Below, one piece after another: positions 17,969 to 27,404 of a stretch of 64,000 nt of DNA. The stretch is taken from contig NZ_JAGINP010000012.1 in NCBI RefSeq assembly GCF_017876155.1, positions 124,001 through 188,000 on the forward strand, read 5' to 3'. This DNA comes from Azospirillum rugosum. Lineage in GTDB: Bacteria > Pseudomonadota > Alphaproteobacteria > Azospirillales > Azospirillaceae. Each line of letters opens with the position of its first letter. Position 1 is the stretch's first letter. Below the pieces are notes generated by a model. It did no database searches. It worked only from the letters and a program-made list of their open reading frames with translations, and had not been told where the DNA came from. Both the position numbers and the translations under genes were made by a program.

Positions 17969-18438
17969 TTGTCGAGCAGTCCATGGGCGCGGTGCCACTC
18001 CTCCAGCGACTGGTCGGGGTATTCGTCGAAGGTCGCCTCGCCCGGCCGCACCTCCGATCGCACCCAGTTGGCCTTGGAGCCCAGCATCATGTGCACCTGC
18101 TCCGGCGGCACGGGCAGGGGGGTGTCGATGACGCTCGCGAAGGGGTGGAGCAACTCGGGCCAGCGCGGGTCCCACAGCCAGAGGGCCGAGCCGCAGCGCC
18201 CGCAGAAGCGGCGCTCGGCCGGGCTCTTCTCGCCATCGACGGTCGCGTGGAAGACGCTGATGTGCTCCTCCCCCTCGACCTTCAGCGTGTCGGCCCGGGC
18301 GCCGAGGTTGATGGCGTAGCCGCCCCCGCCCGCCGTCTTGCGGCAGATGGAGCAGTGGCAGCGCAGGAACGGCACGGGCGCGTCGGCCTCCACCGAGAAG
18401 CGCACCGCGCCGCAGTGGCAGGAACCGTCCAGGTGCAT
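17962..18438 (-). CDS. GFA family (glutathione-dependent formaldehyde-activating-like) protein
   Basis: The 158-residue protein carries the zinc-binding Cys pattern of the GFA/CENP-V fold: SCHCGAVRF at the N terminus (C7, C9), CHCSICRKTAG (about 26-36) and FCGRCGSALW (about 78-87). The founding enzyme was described as speeding S-hydroxymethylglutathione formation, but most members have no proven reaction. The ATG at 18438 matches the family start. Upstream in-frame codons overlap the RND gene end. It follows the RND permease closely, with 19 bp between the genes, and could be transcribed with it. Confidence 0.87.
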   Translation of the reverse strand: MHLDGSCHCGAVRFSVEADAPVPFLRCHCSICRKTAGGGGYAINLGARADTLKVEGEEHISVFHATVDGEKSPAERRFCGRCGSALWLWDPRWPELLHPFASVIDTPLPVPPEQVHMMLGSKANWVRSEVRPGEATFDEYPDQSLEEWHRAHGLLDKA

Positions 18439-18457
18439 GGGTCTTTCCCCCTTGAGT

Positions 18458-21400
18458 CTACGAACTGGCCTCCACCGTACCGGGCGCCTTGGCCGGTTCA
18501 TGGTGGCGACGGCGGGTCAACCGGTCGAAGGCCAGATAGATCACGGGGGTGGTGTAGAGCGTCATCAGCTGCGACACCAGCAGCCCGCCGACCATGGCGT
18601 AGCCCAGCGGCTGCCGCAGCTCCGACCCTGTTCCCGTACCCAGCATCAGCGGCACGCCGCCCAGCATGGCCGCCATGGTGGTCATCAGGATGGGGCGGAA
18701 GCGCAGCAGGCAGGCCTCCCGGATCGCGTCGCGCGGCGACATGCCGCGCTCCCGCTCCGCCACGATGGCGAAGTCCACCAGCATGATGCCGTTCTTCTTC
18801 ACGATGCCGATCAGCAGGATCAAGCCGATCAGCCCGATCACGTCGAAGCCGAACCCGCCCAGCCACAGCGTGGCGAGCGCGCCCAGCCCGGCCGAGGGCA
18901 GGGTGGACAGGATGGTCAGCGGGTGGATGACGCTTTCATAGAGGACGCCGAGGATGATGTAGACGACGACCAGCGCCGCCAGGATCAGGTAGGGCACGCT
19001 GCCCAGCGAGTCCTGGAAGGCCTGCGCCGTGCCCTGGAAGGACCCGATCAGCGCCGCCGGCGCGCCGATCTCCCGCATGGCGTTGTCGATCGCCTGCGTC
19101 GCCTGCCCCAACGAGACGTTCGGGGACAGGTTGAAGGACAGGGTGATGGCCGGGAACTGGCCCTGGTGGTTGATCGACAGGTAGGTGATCGGCCGGGTGG
19201 AGATCTTCACCAGCGTGGACAGCGGCACCTGCTGCCCGGTGGTGGGGGACCGCACGTAGATCCGCTCCAGCGTGCTCGGCAGGCCCTGAAGCTCCGGCGT
19301 TACCTCCAGGATGACGTGATAGCTGTTGGTCTGGGTGAAGTATTGGGCGATCTGCCGCTGGCCGAAGGCGTCGTACAGCGTGTCGTCGATCAGCTGCGGC
19401 TGGATGCCGAAGCGGGAGGCCTGGTCGCGGTCGATGGTCAGGGTGGCGGTGGTCGCCTTGGTCTGCTGGTCCGACGACAGGTCGCGCAATTCCCGCAACG
19501 TGCCCAGCCGCTCCAGCACCTTGGGCGCCCATTCGTTCAGCTCGTCCAGGTTCGCGTCCTGGAGCGTATACTGGTACTGAGCGCGCGAGGCGCGGCCGCC
19601 GACGCGGACGTCCTGCGACGCCTGGAGGTAGAGCCGTGCGCCCTCCAGCTTCGCCACCTGCGGGCGCAGGCGGTTGATCACCTCGTCGGCGCTGGCCGTT
19701 CGCTCGTTGCGCGGCTTCAGCGTGATGAAGAAGCGCCCGGTGTTGACCGACTGCCCGTTGCCCGACCCGACGAAACCGACCCAGGTCGCCACCGCCGGAT
19801 CCTTGCCGATGATGGTGCCCAGCTGTTCCTGCAACCGGCTCATCGCCGCGAAGGAGATGTCCTGCGGGCCTTCCGACTGGCCAACGATCAGGCCGGTGTC
19901 CTGCTGCGGGAAGAAGCCTTTGGGAATGTGCACGAACAGCCATCCCGTCGCCGCCACCGTGGCGACGAAGAGGAGCAGCGTGGCGACGTTGTGCCGCAGC
20001 ACGATGTCGAGTCCGGCACGGTAGGCGGCCAGCAGCCCGTCGAACCCCCGCTCCACCACGCGGTAGAGGGCGCCGTGCCGGGTCTCGTGCTCGTCCTTCA
20101 GCAGCCGCGCACCCATCATCGGGGTCAGAGTCAGCGAGACGATGGCCGAGACCGCGATGGTCATGGTCACGGTGACCGCGAATTCGCGGAACAGGCGGCC
20201 GACGATGCCGCCCATCAGCAGCAGCGGGATGAAGACGGCGATCAACGACAGGCTGATGGACACGATGGTGAAGCCGATCTCCCCCGCGCCCTGCAGGGCC
20301 GCCTTGAAGGGCGGCACGCCGTCCTCGATGTGGCGGTGGATGTTCTCGATCATCACGATGGCGTCGTCGACGACAAAGCCGACCGCGATGGTCAGCGCCA
20401 TCAGCGACAGGTTGTCCAGGCTGTAGCCGCAGACATACATCAGCCCCAACGTTGCCGCGAGCGACAGCGGAACCGTGATGCTGGGGATGATGGTCGCGGG
20501 CACGTTGCGTAGGAACAGGAAGATGACCATCACCACCAGCGCGATGGTCAGCAGCAGCGTGAACTGCACATCCTCCACCGAGGCGCGGATGGTCTGGGTG
20601 CGGTCCGACATGATCTCCGTGTGGACCGACGGCGGGATGGAGGCGGTCAGGCGCGGCAGTTCCGCCTTGATGCGGTCGACCGTGTCGATCACGTTGGCGC
20701 CCGGCTGTTTGAAGACGATCAGCAGAACGCCGCGCCGGCCGTTCTGCCAGCCGGCGACCTTCGCGTTCTCCGGCCCCTCCACCGCCTGGCCGATGTCGCG
20801 GATGCGCACGGGCGCGCCGTTGCGATAGGCGACGATGACGTCGTTCCACGGCTCCGCCGCCGTGATCTGGTCGTTGTCGTAGATGGTGAAGCTGCGGTCC
20901 GGCCCGTCGATGCTGCCCTTGGCGCCGTTGACCGTGGCGTTCACCATGACGCCGCGCAGATCCTCCAGCGACAGGCCCATGCCGGCGATCTTGGCCGGGT
21001 CCACCTGGATGCGCACGGCCGGCTTCTGCTCCCCGCCGATGGTCACCTGCGACACACCGCTGATCTGGCTGATCTGCTGCGCCAGCATGGTGTCGGCGTA
21101 TTCATCCACTTGGGTGATCGGCAGCACGTCGGAATGCACCGCCAGGATCAGGATGGGACTGTCGGCCGGGTTGACCTTGCGGTAGGTCGGGGGGCTCGGC
21201 AAGTTCTTCGGCAGCTGGCCGCCGGCGGCGTTGATGGCGGTCTGCACGTCCTGCGCCGCGCCATCGATGTTGCGGCCGAGGTCGAACTGGACCGTCACCT
21301 GCGTGTTGCCGAGCACGCTGGTGGAAGTCATCTGCGTGACGTCGGCGATTTGCCCGAACTGGCGTTCCAGCGGCTGCGCGACGGTGGAGGCCATGGTTTC

Positions 21401-21568
21401 CGGGCTGGCGCCGGGCAGCGAGGCGGAGACCTGGATGGTCGGGAAATCCACCTGCGGCAGCGGCGCCACGGGCAGGAAGGGGTAGGCCGCCACGCCGGCC
21501 AGCAGCAGCCCGACCATCAGCAGCGCGGTGGCGATCGGGCGGCGGATGAAGGGGGCGGAAATGTTCAT
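18458..21568 (-). CDS. Efflux RND transporter permease (HAE1, MdtB/MdtC-like)
   Basis: The 1036-residue inner-membrane pump has the RND architecture: a first membrane helix at about 12-30, a large periplasmic loop, a bundle of helices around 335-530 including GFVVDDAIVMIENIHRH with the proton-relay Asp pair, a second large periplasmic loop and a C-terminal helix bundle (GLIGLILLIGIVKKNGIML). Sequence character is closer to the MdtB/MdtC group than to AcrB. With the adaptor encoded just upstream it should form a tripartite drug, bile-salt or metal-chelate exporter. No TolC-like outer-membrane gene is adjacent. Its ATG overlaps the adaptor stop (ATGA). Confidence 0.95.
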   Translation of the reverse strand: MNISAPFIRRPIATALLMVGLLLAGVAAYPFLPVAPLPQVDFPTIQVSASLPGASPETMASTVAQPLERQFGQIADVTQMTSTSVLGNTQVTVQFDLGRNIDGAAQDVQTAINAAGGQLPKNLPSPPTYRKVNPADSPILILAVHSDVLPITQVDEYADTMLAQQISQISGVSQVTIGGEQKPAVRIQVDPAKIAGMGLSLEDLRGVMVNATVNGAKGSIDGPDRSFTIYDNDQITAAEPWNDVIVAYRNGAPVRIRDIGQAVEGPENAKVAGWQNGRRGVLLIVFKQPGANVIDTVDRIKAELPRLTASIPPSVHTEIMSDRTQTIRASVEDVQFTLLLTIALVVMVIFLFLRNVPATIIPSITVPLSLAATLGLMYVCGYSLDNLSLMALTIAVGFVVDDAIVMIENIHRHIEDGVPPFKAALQGAGEIGFTIVSISLSLIAVFIPLLLMGGIVGRLFREFAVTVTMTIAVSAIVSLTLTPMMGARLLKDEHETRHGALYRVVERGFDGLLAAYRAGLDIVLRHNVATLLLFVATVAATGWLFVHIPKGFFPQQDTGLIVGQSEGPQDISFAAMSRLQEQLGTIIGKDPAVATWVGFVGSGNGQSVNTGRFFITLKPRNERTASADEVINRLRPQVAKLEGARLYLQASQDVRVGGRASRAQYQYTLQDANLDELNEWAPKVLERLGTLRELRDLSSDQQTKATTATLTIDRDQASRFGIQPQLIDDTLYDAFGQRQIAQYFTQTNSYHVILEVTPELQGLPSTLERIYVRSPTTGQQVPLSTLVKISTRPITYLSINHQGQFPAITLSFNLSPNVSLGQATQAIDNAMREIGAPAALIGSFQGTAQAFQDSLGSVPYLILAALVVVYIILGVLYESVIHPLTILSTLPSAGLGALATLWLGGFGFDVIGLIGLILLIGIVKKNGIMLVDFAIVAERERGMSPRDAIREACLLRFRPILMTTMAAMLGGVPLMLGTGTGSELRQPLGYAMVGGLLVSQLMTLYTTPVIYLAFDRLTRRRHHEPAKAPGTVEASS

Positions 21569-22791
21569 GGCGCCGCCGCCTCCGTCACCGGCTTGGACGC
21601 CGATAACGGGGCCGGGGCCTTCCCGTCCGTCGTCCGCGCCTCGACCCGCATCCCCGGCTGGATCTTGAGCTGGCCGGAGACGACGACCCGCTCACCCTCC
21701 TGAAGGCCGCCGCTGATCACCGCCTCCCGCTCTCCCAGCCGGTCGGGCTGGACGGTCCGCACCTCCGCCGTGTCGTCGGGCTTGATGACGTAGACGTACA
21801 GTCCGTTTGGGCCGCGTTGCACGGCGTTCGGGGGAACGGTCAACACCCCCTTGTCGGTGCGCAGCAGCAGTCGGACCTGAACGAACTCGCCGGGCCAGAG
21901 CGCGTTGTCGATGTTGGGGAACTCCGCCTTCAGCCGGATGGTGCCGGTCGTCTGGTCGACCTGATTGTCCACCAGCTTCAGCACGCCGTCGGCCAGATGC
22001 TCCCGATTGTCGCGGCTGTTGACGGACACGGTCAGCGGACCGCGCGCCATCGCCCGGACGACGCTGTGGAGCTGGTCTTCCGGCAGGGTGAAGACGACGT
22101 TGATGGGGTGCGTCTGCGTGACGGTGACGATTCCGGACGTGTCGTTGGCGTGCACGATGTTGCCGGCGTCGACGTTGCGGAAGCCGACCCGCCCGTCCAC
22201 CGGCGAGCGGATCATTGTGTAGCCGAGCTGGACCTGCGCGTTGTCGATGGTCGCCTGGTCGCCCTTGATCTGCGCCTCAAGCTGGGCCACCTGGGCGCGC
22301 TGGGTGTCTCCTTGCTGGCGGGAGGAGAAGTCGCGTTGCGCCAGCGTCTCGTAGCGGGCGAGGTCGCGCTGCGCGTTGGCGAGCATGGCCTCGTCCTGCG
22401 CCTTCTTGGCGGTGGCCTGGTCGAGCGTCGCCTGGAAGGGGCGCGGGTCGATCTGCGCCAGTGGGTCGCCGACCTTCACCTCCTGCCCCTCGGTGAAGAA
22501 GATCTTCTGCAACTCGCCATCGACGCGGGAGCGGACGGTCACCGTGTTGAGGGCCTGCACCGACCCGATACCCGGCAGCCAGAGCGGCACCTCCTGCCGC
22601 GCGACGGCGGCGACGGTGACGGGAACGGGCGGGGGCTGCGCGGGCACCTGCGCCTTGGAAGGTCCACCAGCGCCGCGGGCGCCGACCACGTACCAGCCGC
22701 CGGCCAGCAGGAGAATCGCGAGGATGACGCCGACCACAAGCCTGCCGCGTCGGGGCTTGTCCGGCGCCGTCCATGTCGTCGTTCGGTCCAT
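21565..22791 (-). CDS. RND efflux periplasmic adaptor (MdtA-like membrane fusion protein)
   Basis: The 408-residue protein has one N-terminal membrane anchor (about 18-38), a proline-rich link, then the adaptor domains. The split lipoyl-like halves are RSRVDGELQKIFFTEGQEVKVGDPLAQID (about 85-113, quoted in part) and YTMIRSPVDGRVGFRNVD. An alpha-hairpin lies between them (about 120-190), and beta-barrel and membrane-proximal domains follow. It bridges the RND pump to an outer-membrane channel in the periplasm. The ATG at 22791 is preferred because it begins the MdtA-like N terminus. It is first in an operon with the permease. Confidence 0.94.
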   Translation of the reverse strand: MDRTTTWTAPDKPRRGRLVVGVILAILLLAGGWYVVGARGAGGPSKAQVPAQPPPVPVTVAAVARQEVPLWLPGIGSVQALNTVTVRSRVDGELQKIFFTEGQEVKVGDPLAQIDPRPFQATLDQATAKKAQDEAMLANAQRDLARYETLAQRDFSSRQQGDTQRAQVAQLEAQIKGDQATIDNAQVQLGYTMIRSPVDGRVGFRNVDAGNIVHANDTSGIVTVTQTHPINVVFTLPEDQLHSVVRAMARGPLTVSVNSRDNREHLADGVLKLVDNQVDQTTGTIRLKAEFPNIDNALWPGEFVQVRLLLRTDKGVLTVPPNAVQRGPNGLYVYVIKPDDTAEVRTVQPDRLGEREAVISGGLQEGERVVVSGQLKIQPGMRVEARTTDGKAPAPLSASKPVTEAAAP

Positions 22792-23081
22792 GAGCAGGCT
22801 TTCCCGCAAAAGGTCAAAGCGGAGGGCTCTTCCAACCCGGTGGCCGTGCCCGCTGTTTGCCGGGGGCCGGGACTGTTCGTTGGGTCGGTCCGAAGATCGG
22901 CCAGGGTCAGAATCATCGTTCGACCGTGACCCCGGGCTAACCGGAACATGAAATCTGGGTCATCTCCGCCCGCCGCCAATGGAGGGGGCGGGGAATTGCG
23001 GGGAGGGGGAAGATTGGGGAGGGGGCCCGGTGCGACACCCCAGTATGGCGTCGATATGGCTCGCCGGTCAGGTGAACGTCT
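22792..23081. other. Intergenic region, no gene seen
   Basis: This space between the RND operon start and the tRNA gene should hold the RND operon promoter. It has a G-rich stretch (about 22980-23030). No gene, regulator or clear operator was recognised. Confidence 0.4.
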
Positions 23082-23115
23082 TGAAAAAGGGAAAGCCCGT
23101 CAGGGGGCGGCGGGC
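23082..23115 (-). terminator. Terminator-like hairpin after tRNA-Trp
   Basis: On the minus strand, 5 bp past the CCA end, GCCCG (23111-23115) pairs with CGGGC (23095-23099) and is followed by a T-rich run (TTTCCCTTTTTC). This fits an intrinsic terminator, although the stem is short and the loop long. Confidence 0.45.
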
Positions 23116-23119
23116 GACA

Positions 23120-23195
23120 TGGCAGGAGTGGAGGGGCTCGAACCCCCAACCCCCGGTTTTGGAGACCGGTGCTCTACCAATTGAGCTACACTCCT
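23120..23195 (-). tRNA. tRNA-Trp (anticodon CCA)
   Basis: Read on the minus strand, a 7-bp acceptor stem (AGGAGTG with CACTCCT), a D-loop with the AGCTCAATTGGTAGAGC block, an anticodon stem CCGGT/ACCGG with loop CTCCAAA giving anticodon CCA, and a T-loop GGTTCGAGCC form a complete 76-nt cloverleaf including an encoded CCA end. The gene is isolated. In many alphaproteobacteria tRNA-Trp precedes secE-nusG, and those genes are not here. Confidence 0.97.
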
Positions 23196-23271
23196 GTCGC
23201 CGCCTGTCGGCGGGAAGGCGCTTGTAGGCGATTTCGGCGCCGCCCGCCAGAAAAATTTGCGGTTGGCTTTT

Positions 23272-25341
23272 TCAATCACAGTTCCCGGCGCAGGCCCGTT
23301 CCAGGAACTTGTGCAGTTCGTTGGGGCGGATCGGCTTGCTGAAGAAGGCCCCGACCTCGCGCGTCGCCTGGTCGCGGATCGGCTTGGCGACGTCGCCGGA
23401 GATCACGCAGGCCGGCACCGGCCCGATGAGCCGGCGGATTCGCGCCACCGTCTCGATGCCGTCCAGGTCGCCCGGAAGGCGGTAGTCGGCGATGACCACA
23501 TCCGGCCGGAGGCCGTCCTCCAGCAGGTCCAGGGCGGACCGGCCGCAGCCGGCTTCCAGGACGGTGCAGCCGAGGCTGGTCAGTGCCGTCTCCATGGCGC
23601 TCATCACGCCGGGGGCGTCCTCCACCACCAGCACGGTGCAGTTCAGGGCCGGCACATCCTGCACGCGCTTCGCCGCCATCGCCCGGCGCTTGCGCGTGCG
23701 GCCGGCGACCGGCACCAGGATGGAAAAGCGCGCGCCGCGGCCGGGGACGGACGCGACGTCCAGCGGATGGCCGAGCAGGCCCGCCGCCTTCTTGACGATG
23801 GCGAGGCCCAGGCCGTGCCCCTTGGCCCGCCGCCGTTCCGGGTTGCCGATCTGGTACAGCTCGTCGAACAGACGGTCCTTCAGCTCCGGGTCGAAGCCGA
23901 CGCCGTTGTCGATCACGTCGATGCGCAGCTGGTCCCGCCAGCGCCGCGCGCCGATCAGGACCCTTCCGCCCTGTGTGCGAGTGATGGGGGCGTGGATGAT
24001 GGCGTTGGCGACGAAGTTGCGCAGGATGCGTTCGAGCAGCACCGGCTCCGACCGGACCACCAGGCTGCAGGGGACCACCCGAAGGGCCACGCCCTTGCCC
24101 TCGGCGACGCCGGTGTATTCGGATTCGAGCCGGTCGAACACGCTTTGCAGGGGGAAGGTGCCGTGCACCACCTCCGTCACGCCGAGTTCCAGCTTCGACA
24201 CGTCGAGCAGGCCGTTGAACATCTCCACCAGCGCGTCCAGCGCGTCGCGCATCTTGCCGAGCAGGGTGGCTTCCTCCAGGCCGTGGGGCCGCGCCGACAG
24301 GACGCCGTGGAACAGGGACAGCGCGTTCAGCGGCTGGCGCAGGTCGTGGCTGGCCGAGGCGAGGAACAGGCTTTTCGACTGGTTGGCGGCCTCGGCGACG
24401 CGCCGCGCGTGGTCGGCCGCGCGCCGCGCCTCCTCCCGCTCCTCCACGCTGGCGCCCAGGGTCAGGCCGGACAGGGCGAGCACGGCGATGAAGGCTTGCA
24501 GGGACAGGATGCCCAATGGCGGGGGATTCGCGCCGAACGGGCCGAGCCCGCGTTCCGTCCCGGCGACCGCCACCGCCGCGACCAGCAGGCAGGCCGCCGC
24601 GGCACCTGGCGTGCCAAGCCGCGCCGCCGCCCAGAGGACGAAGGGAAACACCAGGTAGGTCCATTTGGGAAAATACGTCTCGAACCGCAGGGGCGAGGCG
24701 AAGACCAGCGCCGTCGCCAGAAGGAGCAGCACGCCGATCAGCGCGGCCTCGCCCCAGCGCCTGGCGGACAGGCCGCCATCGGCCTGTTCGGACGAGATGG
24801 TCACCAGCGTGCCGACCACGATGACGCCCAGCGCGTGCCCCAGCCAGATCAGCAGGCCGTTGGTCCAGAAATCGGCCCAGGGCATGACACCGGCCACGCA
24901 CAGCACGATGGTGGTCAGGGCCGCGCCGACCAGCGTCGCCGCCTTGGAGCCGAGGATCACGAACCACGCCACGTCGCGCAGGCGGTCCAGCGGGCGCCGG
25001 ATGGGCACCACGCGCGTCAGGAGGTACCAGCCGAGCACCGCCTCCACGGTCGCGGCCATGGCCATGCCCAGGCTGCCGGGCAACGGCATCCCCCACCACA
25101 GGCACGTCACCAGCGAACCGCCGGCGGCCACCGGCCAATAGACCGGTCCATACCCGACCAGCAGGCCGAGCGCGAATCCGCTGGCCGGCCAGACGGGCGT
25201 GACGAAGGGAGCCGGCATCTCCATCGAGAGGCCGACCGTCGCCAGGGCGACATAGGCCGCCGTGGCGACGATCAGCACCACGCCATGCCGGCCCTCACCG
25301 TTCATGCTGTGGACGAAGCTGGGCAAGGCGAGCCGAGCCAT
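23272..25341 (-). CDS. MASE1-type membrane hybrid sensor histidine kinase
   Basis: The 689-residue kinase begins with about eight hydrophobic segments resembling the MASE1 integral-membrane sensor (about 15-295, with PVWPASGFALGLLVGYG). A short coiled coil follows, then HisKA with phospho-His H332 in ASHDLRQPLNAL, HATPase_c (IDNGVGFDPELK, GHGLGLAIVKK), a basic linker and a C-terminal receiver with D619 in DVVIADYRL. The SHDLRQP-type dimerisation motif and the ATPase and receiver ends closely resemble the kinase at 41654, so the two are paralogues of one subfamily. The ATG at 25341 is taken over an upstream TTG. Signal and partner are unknown. Confidence 0.9.
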   Translation of the reverse strand: MARLALPSFVHSMNGEGRHGVVLIVATAAYVALATVGLSMEMPAPFVTPVWPASGFALGLLVGYGPVYWPVAAGGSLVTCLWWGMPLPGSLGMAMAATVEAVLGWYLLTRVVPIRRPLDRLRDVAWFVILGSKAATLVGAALTTIVLCVAGVMPWADFWTNGLLIWLGHALGVIVVGTLVTISSEQADGGLSARRWGEAALIGVLLLLATALVFASPLRFETYFPKWTYLVFPFVLWAAARLGTPGAAAACLLVAAVAVAGTERGLGPFGANPPPLGILSLQAFIAVLALSGLTLGASVEEREEARRAADHARRVAEAANQSKSLFLASASHDLRQPLNALSLFHGVLSARPHGLEEATLLGKMRDALDALVEMFNGLLDVSKLELGVTEVVHGTFPLQSVFDRLESEYTGVAEGKGVALRVVPCSLVVRSEPVLLERILRNFVANAIIHAPITRTQGGRVLIGARRWRDQLRIDVIDNGVGFDPELKDRLFDELYQIGNPERRRAKGHGLGLAIVKKAAGLLGHPLDVASVPGRGARFSILVPVAGRTRKRRAMAAKRVQDVPALNCTVLVVEDAPGVMSAMETALTSLGCTVLEAGCGRSALDLLEDGLRPDVVIADYRLPGDLDGIETVARIRRLIGPVPACVISGDVAKPIRDQATREVGAFFSKPIRPNELHKFLERACAGNCD

Positions 25342-25514
25342 GGCGTCACCACGTCCTTTAGGAAACAATCAGTCATACGGACATATGCAACAGGCGTGGC
25401 GCGAAATGTGTCCGCACCCCCCTTGGACTAGGGGCGGATCTGCCAACTTTGCGCAGGCGCTGGCATGCCATTTGCGTCATTTTGACGCATATCTGTGTAT
25501 GTTGGAGTTGAGCA

Positions 25515-26555
25515 ATGTCGATTCTATCGCGCGCCGTGGTCCGCGGCGCGGCCGCCGCCCTGTCGGCCATGGTGCTGCTGGGCGCGACCGCGGCCGCCAC
25601 GGTCGCAACGGCGGCCGAGCCGGTCAAGGTGAAGGTGTTCGTCGGCGCCATGTTCGAGATCGGCAAGAACACGGGCGACCGGGCGGGCGAGTTCCAGAAC
25701 TGGTACGAGCGCTATTGGCAGAAGGCGGAGCCGATCACCGTCAAGGGCGCGCTGAACCCCGTCTATTGCAACGCGGACGGTGTCTGCGGGGCGGTGCTGG
25801 GCATGGGCAAGGTCAGCTCCTCGGCCTCCATGCAGGCGATCCTGCTGAACCCGCAGCTCGACCTGTCGCAGGCCTATTTCATCATTTCCGGCGTGGCCGG
25901 CACCCCGCCGTCGCGCGGCACGATCGGGGAGGTGAACTGGGCGACCTGGCTGGTCGACTACGACCTCGGCCACCGCTGGGCGCCGGAGGAGAACAAGCCG
26001 GGCGAGCCGACCTTCATGCCGCGCAAGGGCTATGAGTCCGTGCGCCTGTTCCAGCTGAACCCGGCGCTGGTGTCCTGGGCGATGCGGCTGACCGCCGACA
26101 CCCCGCTGAAGGACAGCGACAGCGCCCGCGCCTACCGCCTGCGTTATCCGCAGGATGCCGCGCAGCGTGCTCCTTTCGTGGGCACCGGCACGCACATGAC
26201 CGGCGACACCTTCTTCCACGGGCCGGGCATGTCGGCCCAGGCGCAGTACATTGCCAAGCTCTACGGCGCCGACGACTACGTGATCACCGAGATGGAAGCG
26301 GCGGCGATCACGCTGGTGATCAAGCGCCTCCAGGGCTCCGACCGGGTGATGAGCCTGCGCGGGGCGGTGAACTTCGACCAGGGCAACCCCAACGAGACCA
26401 CGCTCCAGCACCTGGACCCCAAGCCGGGCGAGACGGCCGGCGGCTTCGCCGAGACGGTGGAGAATGTGGCTCTGGTCGGGTCGCGGATGGCCGACCACAT
26501 CGTCGCCCATTGGGACCAGTGGCAGGCGGGCGTCCCGGCGCTGCCGGCGCAGTAA
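25515..26555 (+). CDS. Purine nucleoside permease (NUP) family protein
   Basis: The 346-residue precursor has a signal peptide (about 1-34, ending TAAEP) and a mature domain of the NUP family (PF06516): KVKVFVGAMFEIGKNTGD near the start, FIISGVAGTPPSRGTIGEV (about 117-135) and YVITEMEAAAIT (about 254-265). In yeast such a protein was linked to nucleoside uptake, but the fold resembles nucleoside phosphorylases, so a periplasmic nucleoside-processing role is equally possible. SD GGAG lies 7 nt before the ATG. It is transcribed away from the MASE1 kinase across 173 bp, which may make it that system's target. Confidence 0.85.
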   Translation: MSILSRAVVRGAAAALSAMVLLGATAAATVATAAEPVKVKVFVGAMFEIGKNTGDRAGEFQNWYERYWQKAEPITVKGALNPVYCNADGVCGAVLGMGKVSSSASMQAILLNPQLDLSQAYFIISGVAGTPPSRGTIGEVNWATWLVDYDLGHRWAPEENKPGEPTFMPRKGYESVRLFQLNPALVSWAMRLTADTPLKDSDSARAYRLRYPQDAAQRAPFVGTGTHMTGDTFFHGPGMSAQAQYIAKLYGADDYVITEMEAAAITLVIKRLQGSDRVMSLRGAVNFDQGNPNETTLQHLDPKPGETAGGFAETVENVALVGSRMADHIVAHWDQWQAGVPALPAQ

Positions 26556-26628
26556 GGGCCTGATCGCTTCTTCTGCTCCAGAAGGACCGGTCCCCGCGAG
26601 ATGCGGAATGCGGGGACCGGGGGCCATC

Positions 26629-26862
26629 TCAATAAGGGCTGCGCAGACGGCAGCTGCGTTCCAGCGCCTGGGCGGCCCAAGCGCCGCGGATGGCGTGCAG
26701 CGCGTCGTGGCACAGGCGCACCTTGGCCCCGGCGAAGGACGGCAGCAGACGCGCCCGGACGACGCGGTAGTCCTTGGGCCCTCCATCGAACTGCACGAGG
26801 CCGGCTTCCGACGTCGCGACGCCGGTCGAGAAATCGACGGCCCAGGTAACAGAGCGGTCCAT
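26629..26862 (-). CDS. Small hypothetical protein at the end of the Tad operon
   Basis: The 77-residue product has no recognised domain, signal or membrane segment. It is rich in Arg and Ala and holds two Cys (about residues 51 and 70). The ATG at 26862 is preceded by GGAGG, a strong ribosome-binding site. A longer form starting at 26874 would place that site inside the gene. It lies 18 bp downstream of cpaA on the same strand, so it is probably the last gene of the Tad transcript. Confidence 0.55.
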   Translation of the reverse strand: MDRSVTWAVDFSTGVATSEAGLVQFDGGPKDYRVVRARLLPSFAGAKVRLCHDALHAIRGAWAAQALERSCRLRSPY

Positions 26863-26880
26863 GGTCGCCTCCATACGCCG

Positions 26881-27378
26881 TCACAGGGTCCAGGGCAGGT
26901 GGAGAAGGGTTCCGGCGGCGATGGCGACGCCGTAGGGCAGGGGCGCGCCGTCGCGCAGAACCTCCGGAAGCGCCGCCTCGCCGCCCGCAGGCACGGGCAG
27001 GGCGCGCCGGACGATCCACCGCAGCGCCGCGACACCCACGGCCAGCAGGGCGCCGGTGGTGCTCACCGCCACCATCTGCGGCAGCACCGCGGCCGGGGGC
27101 ACCCAGAGCGTTGCGGCGGCCAGCAGCTTCACGTCGCCGCCGCCGATCAGCCCCCGTGCGAACAGCAGGGCGGTGACGGCGAAGACGATGCCGGCCGGCA
27201 GGAGGTGCCGCATCTCCTCCGCCGCATCCGGCAGCACCACGGCGCGCAGCGCGAACAGCCCGGCCAGCGCGGCGCAGAGCAGGTTCGGGATCCGGAAACG
27301 TGCGACGTCCCACGTGGCGGCGACCAGCAGCAGGCATCCGGCGACGGCGACGAAAGGGTCGATCATGGGAACGCTCAT
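26881..27378 (-). CDS. cpaA: Prepilin peptidase CpaA/TadV
   Basis: The 165-residue inner-membrane aspartic protease cleaves the leader of Flp, TadE and TadG type prepilins. Both catalytic motifs are present: the first Asp in WDVARFRIPNLL (about 23-34) and the GxGD motif in GGGDVKLLAA (about 82-91). About five hydrophobic segments are seen. It has no methyltransferase domain, as usual for the Tad type. Two in-frame ATGs (27378 and 27366) are possible and neither has a strong ribosome-binding site. It follows tadC by 26 bp. Confidence 0.9.
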   Translation of the reverse strand: MSVPMIDPFVAVAGCLLLVAATWDVARFRIPNLLCAALAGLFALRAVVLPDAAEEMRHLLPAGIVFAVTALLFARGLIGGGDVKLLAAATLWVPPAAVLPQMVAVSTTGALLAVGVAALRWIVRRALPVPAGGEAALPEVLRDGAPLPYGVAIAAGTLLHLPWTL

Positions 27379-27404
27379 GGCCGTTGGTGTGGCTTGGGGG
27401 GCGG

